A stretch of DNA of 64,000 nucleotides from Dyadobacter jejuensis. GTDB lineage: Bacteria; Bacteroidota; Bacteroidia; Cytophagales; Spirosomataceae. The position numbers were made by a program, and so were the translations under genes. Positions 52,058 to 62,097 of the stretch are shown here, in pieces. How positions within the stretch are numbered: position 1 is the stretch's first letter; every line of letters starts with the position of its first letter. The DNA is taken from the NCBI RefSeq assembly GCF_003149085.1, contig NZ_QGDT01000002.1:1-64000 (forward strand), in the 5' to 3' direction. The notes beneath the pieces were generated by a model. It worked only from the letters and a program-made list of their open reading frames with translations. It ran no database searches and was not told the DNA's origin.

Positions 52058-55000
52058 ATGAGGAAGACTCTATTATCATTATTGGGGTGCTTGTTGCTTG
52101 TAGGAGCGCAGGTATTCGCCCAAGACCGTTCAGTAACCGGAAAGGTTACTGCTGAAGATGGCTCCATCTTGCCAGGAGTAAATATTACAGTAAAAGGTAC
52201 CACTAGAGGTACTACTACGAATGTACAAGGAGAGTATACCGTGATGGCCTCACAGGGATCTGCCCTAATTTTTAGCTTTATCGGGTTCGAATCTAAAGAA
52301 GTGAAGATTGGTTCAGAATCCGTACTCAATGTTTCTTTAAAGAGTGACGTAAGCCAACTACAAGAAGTAGTGGTAACGGCCTTGGGACAAGAAAAGAAAA
52401 GAAATGAGCTGGTTTATGCCGCTCAGCAAGTTACGGCCGAACAAATGACCCAAGCCCGTGGAGGTAACGTAATGAATGCCCTTTCAGGAAAAGTGGCTGG
52501 ACTTGACATTAAAGCCAGCAACACCATGGGTGGTTCTACGAGTACGATTATCCGTGGATATAAGTCTATTACTGGTAACAACCAGGCCTTGTACGTAATT
52601 GACGGGGTGCCTATTTCCAATGCCAATAACAATACGTCTGACCAGCAAAGAGGCCGGGCCGGAACCGATTACGGTAACGCCGCTTCGGATATCAACCCTG
52701 ACAACATCGCTTCGGTAAACGTTTTGAAAGGTGCTGCTGCAACGGCGCTTTATGGATCTAGAGCCGCCAACGGGGTGATCATGATCACTACCAAACAAGG
52801 TAGAAAAAACAGTTTTGATGTAACGGTCAACACTGGTGTAACTTGGGGTACCATTAACAAAAACACTTTTGTAAAATACCAAGATCAGTACGGAGCAGGT
52901 TATGATGGTGCAATCACCTCTACTGGTGCTGCCCAACCTAAGGCCTTTTACACGGGAGATCTAGGCTCGGGAACTGGCGATATCGCTCTATTCGATGCTG
53001 ATGCTTCTTTCGGTGCCAAGTTTGACCCTAGCCGCATGGTATACCAATGGGATGCGATTGATCCATTCTCTCCTAATTTCGGAAAAATGACCCCTTGGAC
53101 TGCTGCTCAAAACGGTCCAGACAAGTTTTACGAAACTGGTGTTAACTCCAACCAAAGTGTGACCATCACTGGTGGAGCCGAGAATTCGACCTTTAAACTA
53201 GGTTATACTCGTAACGATGAAAAAGGAGTGTTGCCTAACAGTAAATTGGGTAAAAACCTTTTGAGTTTCTCCGCTTCTTACGATCTTACGAAGAAGCTAA
53301 AGGTTTCGGCCAATGTTAACTACTCTCAAATCACAGGGTTGGGACGGTACGGAACGGGTTACCAAGGTAAAAACCCTAACCAACAGTTCAGACAATGGTT
53401 CCAAACTAACGTAGATATTCTTGAACAAAAAGAAGCCTATTTCCGTAACGAACAAAATGTAACTTGGAACTGGGCTAGCCCCACCGATGCATTCGCCGAT
53501 AATGGACCTATCTACTCTGAAAACCCGTACTATTCACGTTATAAGAACTACTCGAACGATTCTAGAGATAACGTCTTTGGTTATACTCAGTTGAACTACA
53601 AATTAGCTTCATGGGTAGATTTCACGGGTCGTTTCGCCTATAACGGCACCAACGACATGCAAGAAGAGCGTATCGCCGCCAACAGTGCCGATCCTTCAGA
53701 ATACTCTCGTTATAACCGTTCTTTTAACGAAACCAACTTAGACCTTTATTTGAATTTCCACAAGAGCTTCGCTAGCAACTTTAACTTAAGCGGTCTTTTG
53801 GGTACCAACATGCGTCGTTCAAAGGAAGTGTCTATCAGGGCGAGCACCAATGGTGGTCTTGTAGTACCTAACCTTTTTTCATTGTCTAACTCAGCAAGTC
53901 CTGTTGAGCCTCCAACAGAATTCTACAAGAGAATCGCTGTAGACGGTATTTATGGACAAGCATCTTTGGGATATAAAGGCTTGGCTAACGTAGAATTTAC
54001 CGCTCGCCAAGACAAATCTACTACCTTGCCAACTTCTAGCAATACGTATTTCTACCCATCTATTGGTGGTAACTTCGTTTTCTCTGAATTAGCGCAATTA
54101 CGTAACAACTGGCTTACCCTTGGTAAATTCAGCATTAACTATGCTGAAGTAGGAAACGATGCTCCTTGGGGTAGTGTATACGACGTGTATGACAAACCTA
54201 CTGCCATTGGATCCATCCCATACTTCTCATTGCCTAATACCAAAAATAACAGCAATCTGAAGTCTGAGCGTACCAAAAACTTAGAATTCAGTCTTGAAAC
54301 TGCTTTCCTAGAAGATCGTCTAGGTCTTAACTTTACCTATTACAAATCGAGAACGTTGGATCAGATCCTACCCGTTTCTGTTTCCACTGCTACTGGTTAT
54401 GGGTTTAAATACGTAAACTCTGGTGAAGTAGAAAACAAAGGGATTGAGATTGCAGCGTATGTAACACCAATTAAGACGGAAGATTTCTCTTGGACCATGA
54501 ATGTTAACTTCTCACGTAACCGCAACAAGGTAATTAGCCTATATGGTGAAGGTGAGAACAGAGTTAAAAACGTAGTAATTGCTTCTCTACAAGCTTCGGT
54601 AAGTTTAAATGCGGCTGAAGGCGAGCCCTTCGGTGTATTGAAAGGTACCAACTTTGTATACCATGAAGGTACTGGTGAAAAAATCGTGAAATCGAACGGT
54701 ATTTACCAAGCCAGCGCATCTGCAAACGAGATCATCGGTAACCCTAATCCAGATTGGATCGGCGGTATTTCAAATAACTTGAAATACAAAAACTTAGCTC
54801 TAAGCTTCTTGATCGACATCCGTCAAGGCGGTGACCTCTTCTCTTTGGATCAGTGGTATGGAGAAGGAACTGGATTATATCCTGAAACTGCCGGCCTTAA
54901 CGAACTAGGAAATGACAAGCGTAGCCTAGTAGCCGATGGTGGTGGTGTATTATGGCCAGGGGTACAAGCCGATGGAACTCCTAATACAGTGAGAGCCGAA

Positions 55001-55327
55001 AACTACGATGGTAATACCCATTCAGCTTTTGGATATTCTTCTGGAGCACCTAGAGCCCTTTACGTTTATGATGGAAGCTATGTAAAACTAAGAGAACTAG
55101 CCCTTACTTATGCGCTTCCACAAGCCGTAGTTAACAAGCTTCAGGCATTCAAATCCATCGATGTTTCTTTGATTGGACGTAACTTGTTTATCTTCCACAA
55201 GAACATGAAGTACTCCGATCCTGAGGATGGCCTTGGTTCTGGTCTTTCTAATGGTGCTGGTGGATACCAAAGTGGTGCCTACCCTGCCGTAAGAAGCTAT
55301 GGTTTCAATGTTAAATTCCGTTTCTAA
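52058..55327 (+). CDS. SusC/RagA-type TonB-dependent receptor, first of two tandem copies
   Basis: 1089 aa. The order is: signal peptide (cut near VFAQ, residue 22), carboxypeptidase-regulatory-like domain (about 25-100, GKVTAEDGSILPGVNITVKG), QLQEVVVTALGQEKKRNEL near residue 110, plug with LYVIDGVPISN, NPDNIASVNVLKGAAATALYGSRAANGVIMITTKQG, and a barrel ending SYGFNVKFRF. It has no STN domain, so it is not coupled to a FecR. Codon use looks strongly biased (frequent GGT, CGT, AAC, few CCC/GGG), unlike the neighbouring copy, which suggests high expression. It pairs with the SusD-like gene eight bases downstream. Substrate unknown; peptides (RagAB-like) or glycans are both possible. Confidence 0.95.
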   Translation: MRKTLLSLLGCLLLVGAQVFAQDRSVTGKVTAEDGSILPGVNITVKGTTRGTTTNVQGEYTVMASQGSALIFSFIGFESKEVKIGSESVLNVSLKSDVSQLQEVVVTALGQEKKRNELVYAAQQVTAEQMTQARGGNVMNALSGKVAGLDIKASNTMGGSTSTIIRGYKSITGNNQALYVIDGVPISNANNNTSDQQRGRAGTDYGNAASDINPDNIASVNVLKGAAATALYGSRAANGVIMITTKQGRKNSFDVTVNTGVTWGTINKNTFVKYQDQYGAGYDGAITSTGAAQPKAFYTGDLGSGTGDIALFDADASFGAKFDPSRMVYQWDAIDPFSPNFGKMTPWTAAQNGPDKFYETGVNSNQSVTITGGAENSTFKLGYTRNDEKGVLPNSKLGKNLLSFSASYDLTKKLKVSANVNYSQITGLGRYGTGYQGKNPNQQFRQWFQTNVDILEQKEAYFRNEQNVTWNWASPTDAFADNGPIYSENPYYSRYKNYSNDSRDNVFGYTQLNYKLASWVDFTGRFAYNGTNDMQEERIAANSADPSEYSRYNRSFNETNLDLYLNFHKSFASNFNLSGLLGTNMRRSKEVSIRASTNGGLVVPNLFSLSNSASPVEPPTEFYKRIAVDGIYGQASLGYKGLANVEFTARQDKSTTLPTSSNTYFYPSIGGNFVFSELAQLRNNWLTLGKFSINYAEVGNDAPWGSVYDVYDKPTAIGSIPYFSLPNTKNNSNLKSERTKNLEFSLETAFLEDRLGLNFTYYKSRTLDQILPVSVSTATGYGFKYVNSGEVENKGIEIAAYVTPIKTEDFSWTMNVNFSRNRNKVISLYGEGENRVKNVVIASLQASVSLNAAEGEPFGVLKGTNFVYHEGTGEKIVKSNGIYQASASANEIIGNPNPDWIGGISNNLKYKNLALSFLIDIRQGGDLFSLDQWYGEGTGLYPETAGLNELGNDKRSLVADGGGVLWPGVQADGTPNTVRAENYDGNTHSAFGYSSGAPRALYVYDGSYVKLRELALTYALPQAVVNKLQAFKSIDVSLIGRNLFIFHKNMKYSDPEDGLGSGLSNGAGGYQSGAYPAVRSYGFNVKFRF

Positions 55328-55335
55328 AATATACC

Positions 55336-56766
55336 ATGAAAAAATTACTTGTATTTATATTGCCCGCCATGCTGATGACAGCCTGTGTGGACAGCCTTGA
55401 CGATTATAATATCGACGAAAAAAAGGCCAGTAGCGTGCCTGCGGTAACCCTTTTCTCTAGTGCTCAAAAGGAGTTTACCGATGCCATCGTTACCCCCAAC
55501 GTAAACGAAAACAACTTCCGGCTGTATATGCAGCAGTGGACCACCACGACGTATCTGGACGAGCCTCGTTATAATATGACGGCCCGCCTGATTCCGCTAA
55601 ACCTGTGGTCATCGATTTACAAAGATGTGCTGTCGGACTTGAACGAAGCGAAAAAAATCATCAGTGAGGATGCTATTTTGACGCCTGCAGTAAAAACAAA
55701 TCAGCTTGCGCAAGTTGAAATTATGGAAGTAATGGCTTGGTCGGTATTGGTCAATACCTTTGGTAATGTACCTTACTCAGAGGCTTTGGATGCAGATAAC
55801 TCTTTGCCTAAATACGACGACGCCAAAACCATCTATGACGATCTATTGACCCGTCTGTCTGGCGCATTGAGCAATATTGACGCCTCAGCGGGTGGCTTTG
55901 GTGACGGAGATTTGTTTTACAGTGGAAACGTAGCGCAATGGAAAAAGCTAGGGAATTCTTTGATGCTTAAACTCGCCCTTGTCATTGCCGACAGCGACGA
56001 AGCCAAAGCTAAATCCCTTGTAGCTGCCGCCGCTCCCAATGTGTTTACATCTAATGCGGATAACGCTGCATTCCCGTATATTTCGTCCCCCCCAAATTAC
56101 AACCCGGTATCGGCTAATCTTAACTCGCTTTTTACTTCACGTCAAGATTTTATCCCTACTTCGGTTTTAATCGATTATATGAACGAGCTTTCGGATCCTA
56201 GAAGAGCCGAATTCTTCACTACTGTTAATGGCGAGTATAAAGGTGGCGAGTATGGATTTACCAACACCTATTCGGCTTTCTCTCATATCAGCGACAAGAT
56301 CATCGACCCAACTTTAGAAGGTATCGTTATGGACTATGCTGAAGTTGAGTTTATGTTAGCCGAAGCCGTAGAAAGAGGCTTTATTACCGGAGATGCCGCC
56401 ATGCATTATGAAAAAGGGGTAACGGCTTCTATTACCTATTGGGGTGGTAGCGCCGAAGATGCCAGTGCCTATTTGGCTCAGCCCGGCGTAGCCTACGAAA
56501 CTGCAGGTGCCAACTACAAGGAGAAAATTGGAATGCAGATTTGGTTAGCTTACTTTAACAGAGGCTGGGACTCTTGGCTAACTTGGAGAAGGCTAGACTA
56601 CCCACAGATTAAAGCTCCGGTGGTAACTGGACTGGACCTTAAACTCCCAGTTCGATTGATCTACCCCCATAATGAGCCCAACCTCAACGGCGATAACTAT
56701 GCCGTTGCAGCTCAGGCCATGGGCGGAGACTTAGCCACTAATAAGCTATGGTGGGATAAATTCTAA
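55336..56766 (+). CDS. SusD-like (SusD_like-2 family) lipoprotein
   Basis: 476 aa surface lipoprotein. Signal peptide with lipobox MTAC (Cys17), then DSLDDYNIDEKKA. The family pattern is the SusD_like-2 type: ALDADNSLPKYDDAKTIYDDLL, LFYSGNVAQWKKLGNSLMLKLAL and the C-terminal KIGMQIWLAYFNRGWDSWLTWRRLDYP with NYAVAAQAMGGD. It starts eight bases after susC and should lid that barrel. Downstream is a strong terminator, so the pair forms a two-gene transcription unit. Confidence 0.93.
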   Translation: MKKLLVFILPAMLMTACVDSLDDYNIDEKKASSVPAVTLFSSAQKEFTDAIVTPNVNENNFRLYMQQWTTTTYLDEPRYNMTARLIPLNLWSSIYKDVLSDLNEAKKIISEDAILTPAVKTNQLAQVEIMEVMAWSVLVNTFGNVPYSEALDADNSLPKYDDAKTIYDDLLTRLSGALSNIDASAGGFGDGDLFYSGNVAQWKKLGNSLMLKLALVIADSDEAKAKSLVAAAAPNVFTSNADNAAFPYISSPPNYNPVSANLNSLFTSRQDFIPTSVLIDYMNELSDPRRAEFFTTVNGEYKGGEYGFTNTYSAFSHISDKIIDPTLEGIVMDYAEVEFMLAEAVERGFITGDAAMHYEKGVTASITYWGGSAEDASAYLAQPGVAYETAGANYKEKIGMQIWLAYFNRGWDSWLTWRRLDYPQIKAPVVTGLDLKLPVRLIYPHNEPNLNGDNYAVAAQAMGGDLATNKLWWDKF

Positions 56767-56783
56767 ACATCCCCCAAAATAAC

Positions 56784-56817
56784 AAAAAAAGGCTGCCAGA
56801 ATTGGCAGCCTTTTTTT
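56784..56817. terminator. Rho-independent terminator after the first tandem SusCD pair
   Basis: GGCTGCCA/TGGCAGCC stem with 4-base loop, flanked by A7 and T7 (56784-56817), 17 bases past the SusD stop. It separates the two SusCD pairs into different transcripts. Confidence 0.92.
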
Positions 56818-57157
56818 GTTTCATCGTCACCCACCCTTCCTTAACCTCAGAACAACTTAACTAACCATTCATTTTCAGATTATAATCATCAAATAATTAA
56901 GTAAATATTACCAATTTTTTTCTAGTAAAAGGTATGAATAACTCGACTACATTAAAAATATATTAGATTTCACTCTTAGTCATTCCCATAGGCCATTTAG
57001 CTTCATTGCCCGGTACCCTACACCCAGGTCCTAACCCCACCCCTAACCGAAGCCCTACAAAATAAATAAGTAACTGACAAATAATACTATTTATCTTTTT
57101 GTTATCCAGTAGTTTTTTGGTAACTTAACCGTACACTCATCTTAATAACTTGTTCTT
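56818..57157. other. Intergenic region before the second tandem susC
   Basis: About 340 bases without a supportable gene. A pyrimidine-rich stretch with repeated CCCTA/CCTAAC words lies at about 57000-57060. Two near-misses of the -7 box (TATCTTTTTG, TAGTTTTTTG) occur at 57090-57120, each with two extra T bases; the promoter is therefore unproved. Confidence 0.45.
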
Positions 57158-60100
57158 ATGAAGAATACTCTATTTTCAGTCATGGCCTGTTTTCTTCTGG
57201 CCTGTAGTTACGGATATAGTCAAAATCGGACCATCACGGGTACCGTGACCGATGAAGACGGAAGCGCCTTACCTGGGGTAAGCATCGCCATCAGGAACAC
57301 GAACCAGGGAACCATCACCGAAGCCGATGGCTCCTACCGCTTAGAAGCGGATCCAAACGCAACATTGGTTTTCAGTTTTATTGGTTTTCTGAACCAAGAA
57401 ATAAAAATTGGAAATCAGTCAGTCATTAATGTATCCTTAAAAAACGATATCAACCAGCTTCAAGAAGTCTTGGTAACTGCGCTCGGGATTAAACGAGAGG
57501 CGCGGGCCGTGGGCTACTCTGTGGCTCAGGTAGACGGCAGTGAGCTCGTACGCAAAAGCGAGGTGGACCCCTTAAAATCCCTGCAAGGAAAAGTAGCTGG
57601 AGTGGATATACGTACCTCTCAGGGTACTCCCGGAGCGGCCACCAAGATTAGTATACGGGGGAACACCTCCTTTTTTGGCTCAAACGAACCATTAATCATC
57701 GTCGACGGCATCCCCTATAACAACCGACAGGTTACCACCTCAAGCCAAACCTCTGGTGGGGGCGCCTACTCCAACGGGCTGTCGAGTTTAGACCCCAACG
57801 ACATTGCGTCGATGAATATATTGAAAGGGGCTGCCGCAGCGGCTTTATATGGATCGAGAGCCTCCAATGGGGCTATCATCATTACCACCAAGTCGGGGAG
57901 TTCGAGCCCTGGTCGAAAAGGGATGGAAGTCACCTACTCGGGGTCCTTTGCTACGGAGACCATCGCCAACCTACCCGACTACCAGAATACCTATGGCCCA
58001 GGGTCCTCCTTCACCTATGCCAATGCCAATGGATCGTGGGGGCCCAGTTTTGCATCTAGAGATAGCATTCCGGTATGGCCCGATTACCTGTCGGCCTTCC
58101 CAGGATCCTTTCCCGCTAGTGGAAATATTGCTTACGAAGCCGTTCCTAATAATGTAAAAGACCTATTTAGGACTGGAAAAGTATGGGATAATTCGGTAAA
58201 CGTTACGGGAGGTAACGAGAAATCCTCGGTAAGCGCTACCATGTCTTTTCTAAAACACAGCGGGTATGTTCCCAATTCCAGCTTCGATAGAGGAAGCATA
58301 GGCTTAGGGGGAAACACCAAGCTGGACAATGGCCTTACCATAGGCGGGAACTTCAGCTATTCGCATACGAACCAGGCGGGAAGTACTTTTGGTGAAAACC
58401 AGGTAGAAGGAGCATCCTCCTCCTTTGCCAGAAACCTCTTCCTGGGCAGAAACTGGAATATTGCCGGCCTACCCTTCGAAGATGCCAATGGCTACCCTGT
58501 ATCGACCAGCAACGCCCAATACGACAATCCGCTTTGGGCCTGGAAGCATAATGTGGTAACTACTAAAAACGACAGAGCTACCGGAAACATTAACCTTTCC
58601 TATGATATCACCTCCTGGCTGAACGCCAGCTACCGAATCGGTATTAATAATTACAGCCTTTTTAGAAGGGAAGTAGTTGATTTGGGCTCTAGAGGCTCCG
58701 GAGGATTAGGTACGATCAAGGAACAAAACTTCAACAATAAAGAAATAGAGTCTATTTTCCTTTTGAACTTCAATCCTGCTCCCATCGGAAAGTTCGATGT
58801 CAAAGCTTTTCTAGGACATAACGTCAACAGCCGCGATTGGAGGGATCAACTCACGACTGGTAACCAGATCGTAGCTCCGGGGATTTATACCCTTACAAAC
58901 ACCAAAACTCAGGTAGCCGATGCCTCTGATTATTTTCAGCGCCGGCTTTGGGGGATATTTGGGGAAGTCAGTGTCGGATATGACGACCTAGCTTATCTGA
59001 CCCTGACGGGCCGTAACGATTGGTCATCGACCTTGCCGAAATCGAACAGAAGCTATTTTTACCCCAGCGCCTCTTTGGCAGTGAATGTTACCAAGATGCT
59101 CAATATCCCAGAGCAAAACTTTTATGGTAAGCTAAAGGCAAGTTGGTCTAAGGTAGGGCGGGATGCGGACCCTTACTATCTTCAAAATACCTATGTTATT
59201 AACACCCCATTCCTGGGAGAAAGTAGTGCTTCCATTAATCCATCAGCCGCTAATCCCAATTTAAAGCCCGAATTCACCACCGACCAAGAAATAGGTGCTG
59301 AAATGTGGATCTTAAAGCGGAGAATTGGCCTAGATTTGGCCCTGTATAAGCGAATTTCGAAGAACCAAATCGCCCCGATTACCCTTCCCCGTTCTACGGG
59401 TTTCGACGAAACTTATGAAAATTTCGGAGTTATCTCCAACAAAGGAGTCGAGGTGGACCTGAAGGCGATCCCCGTTCAGACCGACGACTTTGAATGGAAT
59501 GTGCACTTTATTTACACCAAAAACAAAAGTATAATCGAGGAGCTACAGGACGGGGTAACCCTCATTGAGCTAGCAGGCGTACTTACCGATATTAGGCCCG
59601 TGGCGATACGCGACCCAGAAAAAGGAATCGTTAACCAGCCATATGGCGCACTGTACGGAACACGCAGTGCCCGGGATGAAGAGGGTAATTTGCTGATTAA
59701 CCCTACCACAGGAGAGTTAATTCCCGCCTTGGAACCGGGGGTAGTAGGCAATCCGAACCCCGACTATAAAATGGGCTTTTCAACGGGAATCAGCTACAAA
59801 GGTTTTTCACTCAACGCCCTACTCGACTACACCCATGGCGGAGACATGTACTCGGTGACCGTCACCTCCATGCTTGGCCGTGGCGTGACCAAGGACACTG
59901 AAGACCGGGAAACTAGCTGGGTAATACCAGGGTACTACGGCGACGCTAACACCGGAACCCCATTATTGGTCGATGGTCAAAAGGTACCAAACACGACGGC
60001 CATCAGTACCAACGGATTGTATTTTGGAGAGACCTTCGCCATCAATTCGGCCACCGAATGGAACGTTTTCGATGCCACATTATGGACCTTACGCGAAGTT

Positions 60101-60328
60101 TCACTGGGCTACGAAATACCGAAAAAGTTCCTTACTAAAACCCCTTTCGGTAGTGCTAATTTATCCGTGAGTGGTAGAAACCTCTGGTATTTGGCTCCCA
60201 ACATGCCTAAACACACCAATTTCAACCCCGAATCGGCTAGCTATGGCTCTACCAATATTTCTGGAATCGAGCTCTCAGCAGCACCCACCACCCGCCGTTT
60301 CGGAGTCAATCTTCGTGTATCGTTTTAA
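57158..60328 (+). CDS. SusC/RagA-type TonB-dependent receptor, second tandem copy
   Basis: 1056 aa. Signal peptide (cut near GYSQ, residue 21), carboxypeptidase-regulatory-like domain (GTVTDEDGSALPGVSIAIRN), INQLQEVLVTALGIKREARAVGYS, plug with NEPLIIVDGIPYNN, DPNDIASMNILKGAAAAALYGSRASNGAIIITTKSG, and barrel ending RFGVNLRVSF. The N-terminal 230 residues are clearly paralogous to the copy at 52058 (shared SLKNDI/SLKSDV, QLQEV(V/L)VTALG), but the barrel differs, so the substrates probably differ. No STN domain. It uses more CCC/GGG codons than the first copy. SusD partner follows after 23 bases. Confidence 0.95.
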   Translation: MKNTLFSVMACFLLACSYGYSQNRTITGTVTDEDGSALPGVSIAIRNTNQGTITEADGSYRLEADPNATLVFSFIGFLNQEIKIGNQSVINVSLKNDINQLQEVLVTALGIKREARAVGYSVAQVDGSELVRKSEVDPLKSLQGKVAGVDIRTSQGTPGAATKISIRGNTSFFGSNEPLIIVDGIPYNNRQVTTSSQTSGGGAYSNGLSSLDPNDIASMNILKGAAAAALYGSRASNGAIIITTKSGSSSPGRKGMEVTYSGSFATETIANLPDYQNTYGPGSSFTYANANGSWGPSFASRDSIPVWPDYLSAFPGSFPASGNIAYEAVPNNVKDLFRTGKVWDNSVNVTGGNEKSSVSATMSFLKHSGYVPNSSFDRGSIGLGGNTKLDNGLTIGGNFSYSHTNQAGSTFGENQVEGASSSFARNLFLGRNWNIAGLPFEDANGYPVSTSNAQYDNPLWAWKHNVVTTKNDRATGNINLSYDITSWLNASYRIGINNYSLFRREVVDLGSRGSGGLGTIKEQNFNNKEIESIFLLNFNPAPIGKFDVKAFLGHNVNSRDWRDQLTTGNQIVAPGIYTLTNTKTQVADASDYFQRRLWGIFGEVSVGYDDLAYLTLTGRNDWSSTLPKSNRSYFYPSASLAVNVTKMLNIPEQNFYGKLKASWSKVGRDADPYYLQNTYVINTPFLGESSASINPSAANPNLKPEFTTDQEIGAEMWILKRRIGLDLALYKRISKNQIAPITLPRSTGFDETYENFGVISNKGVEVDLKAIPVQTDDFEWNVHFIYTKNKSIIEELQDGVTLIELAGVLTDIRPVAIRDPEKGIVNQPYGALYGTRSARDEEGNLLINPTTGELIPALEPGVVGNPNPDYKMGFSTGISYKGFSLNALLDYTHGGDMYSVTVTSMLGRGVTKDTEDRETSWVIPGYYGDANTGTPLLVDGQKVPNTTAISTNGLYFGETFAINSATEWNVFDATLWTLREVSLGYEIPKKFLTKTPFGSANLSVSGRNLWYLAPNMPKHTNFNPESASYGSTNISGIELSAAPTTRRFGVNLRVSF

Positions 60329-60351
60329 TTTCATTTCAAGCTAGAAAAAAT

Positions 60352-62067
60352 ATGAAAAATCCAATCATATATATCGTATTCATCTTGTCCGTCTTATCGG
60401 GTTGCACCAAGGACTTCTTAGATGTAAATACCGACCCAAATAGTCCCACCGATATATCGGTTCACCAATTATTGCCTAGTGCCGAAAGAGGCTTAGCGGC
60501 CGTATTGGGCTATACCAACGACGCCCGTGGGGCGCGTGGAATCAGTACGGTATTATCCGTATACATGCACCAGATCGTGGTTCGGGAGACCCCCGACCAG
60601 TATGGCGCCACTGGTTCGGAGTTCAATATCAATGGTTCCTGGAAAGGGATGTACAGTCCCCAAATATCCCAGGGCTCCCCCGACTATGTGGGCTGTCTGC
60701 AGAATACCGAAATCCTGATTCAGAAATCCGAAGCCGCAGGCAACTTAAGATATGCCGGAATTGGAAAGATTATCAAGGCCTACGCACTTAGTCTGATGGT
60801 CGATATTTATGGAGATATACCCTTTACGGAGGCAAACAAATTTGCCGAAGAAGGCATAAAATACCCTAAATTCGACAAGGGAGAGGATATATATCCTGCC
60901 TTATTGGCCATGCTGGACGAGGCTATAGCCGACCTGAACAACACTTCGGCGGCCAATACCCTGGTCCCCTCTAGCAACGACCTGTTCTACGCTGGCAGCA
61001 CTGCGAAATGGGAAAAAGCCGCCAATACCATCAAGCTTAAGCTTTATAACCAAATTAGGCTCACCACCGATGTTTCGTCAGAAGTTCAAGCCCTGCTAAG
61101 TTCCGGAAAATTAATGGCCACCACTACCGATGGCCTCATGTTCAACTATGGAACCAGCATCTCTCCTGAAGACCGTAACCCGGCTTATTCGGATTATCCA
61201 GCTGGCCAAAAGTCCAATTACATCAGCCCCTGGTTTTACAGTACCTTAAAGGGCTATAATGCTATTTTCTCAGGAATAGAAGATCCACGAATTCCATTCT
61301 ATTTCTACCAACAACTAGAACCTACCGAAGCCTCACAAAATACCGCAGAATTCAGAGATGGGGGCTTTTTGTCTATTTATTTCGGGTCTGTTGGCAGGAA
61401 TCGCGACTGGTCCCAGGACCAGAGTATGACCCTGGTGGGCGTATATCCGGCAGGAGGAAAATATGATGATGGAGGAGCCGAGAAAATAGGAGCCACCTCG
61501 GGAACTGGGGCAGCTCCCCTCAGACTGCTCACTTATGCCGACCGACTTTATATAGAGGCAGAACTCATCAATGCCGGGCTAGCCAACGGAGATGTTGAAG
61601 CCGTTTTCAATAATGCTGTGGCAGAATCCTTTAAGTTGGTCGACTATGTATCGAGCAAAGCCGCAACTACGGCTCCTAAACTAGTGGGAACCGCCCCAGC
61701 GACCAGCTATCAAGAAGCCATTGAAATGGCATTTGGTGAGGCTACTCCTACCAAACAGTTGGAAATGATTATGACCCAGAAGTGGATTTCCAGCTTCGGC
61801 TTCAGTGTGGACCAATACACCGACTACCGGAGAACAGGCTACCCCATTTTATTCGATCCGAACGATCCAACTATGGCACCTGGTGGTTTTGTTCAGCCTC
61901 CTATCAACGGAAATTTCGAAACGCCCGGTGCGCAACCACTCGTGCCCGTACAGCGCTCTAGGGACTATCCCTTGTCGCTTCCATGGCCCACCGACGAGCT
62001 ATTGGTCAATCCCTCTGCACCCGCGCAGAAAACCCCATCGACCTACAACGTATTTTGGGACAATTAA
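60352..62067 (+). CDS. SusD-like (SusD_like-2 family) lipoprotein
   Basis: 571 aa. Lipobox LSGC (Cys18), then TKDFLDVNTDPNSPTDISVHQLLPSAERGLA, the classical opening of the SusD_like-2 family. SLMVDIYGDIPFTEANKF, LFYAGSTAKWEKAANTIKLKLYNQIRL and ESFKLVDY/QLEMIMTQKWISSFGFSVDQYTDYRRTGYP identify it. It is longer than the neighbouring SusD of the first tandem pair (476 aa). The gene sits 23 bases after susC and 30 bases before a small lipoprotein gene, in one operon. Confidence 0.94.
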   Translation: MKNPIIYIVFILSVLSGCTKDFLDVNTDPNSPTDISVHQLLPSAERGLAAVLGYTNDARGARGISTVLSVYMHQIVVRETPDQYGATGSEFNINGSWKGMYSPQISQGSPDYVGCLQNTEILIQKSEAAGNLRYAGIGKIIKAYALSLMVDIYGDIPFTEANKFAEEGIKYPKFDKGEDIYPALLAMLDEAIADLNNTSAANTLVPSSNDLFYAGSTAKWEKAANTIKLKLYNQIRLTTDVSSEVQALLSSGKLMATTTDGLMFNYGTSISPEDRNPAYSDYPAGQKSNYISPWFYSTLKGYNAIFSGIEDPRIPFYFYQQLEPTEASQNTAEFRDGGFLSIYFGSVGRNRDWSQDQSMTLVGVYPAGGKYDDGGAEKIGATSGTGAAPLRLLTYADRLYIEAELINAGLANGDVEAVFNNAVAESFKLVDYVSSKAATTAPKLVGTAPATSYQEAIEMAFGEATPTKQLEMIMTQKWISSFGFSVDQYTDYRRTGYPILFDPNDPTMAPGGFVQPPINGNFETPGAQPLVPVQRSRDYPLSLPWPTDELLVNPSAPAQKTPSTYNVFWDN

Positions 62068-62097
62068 TATTCATTCATCCATTCGAAATCTGTCCAT

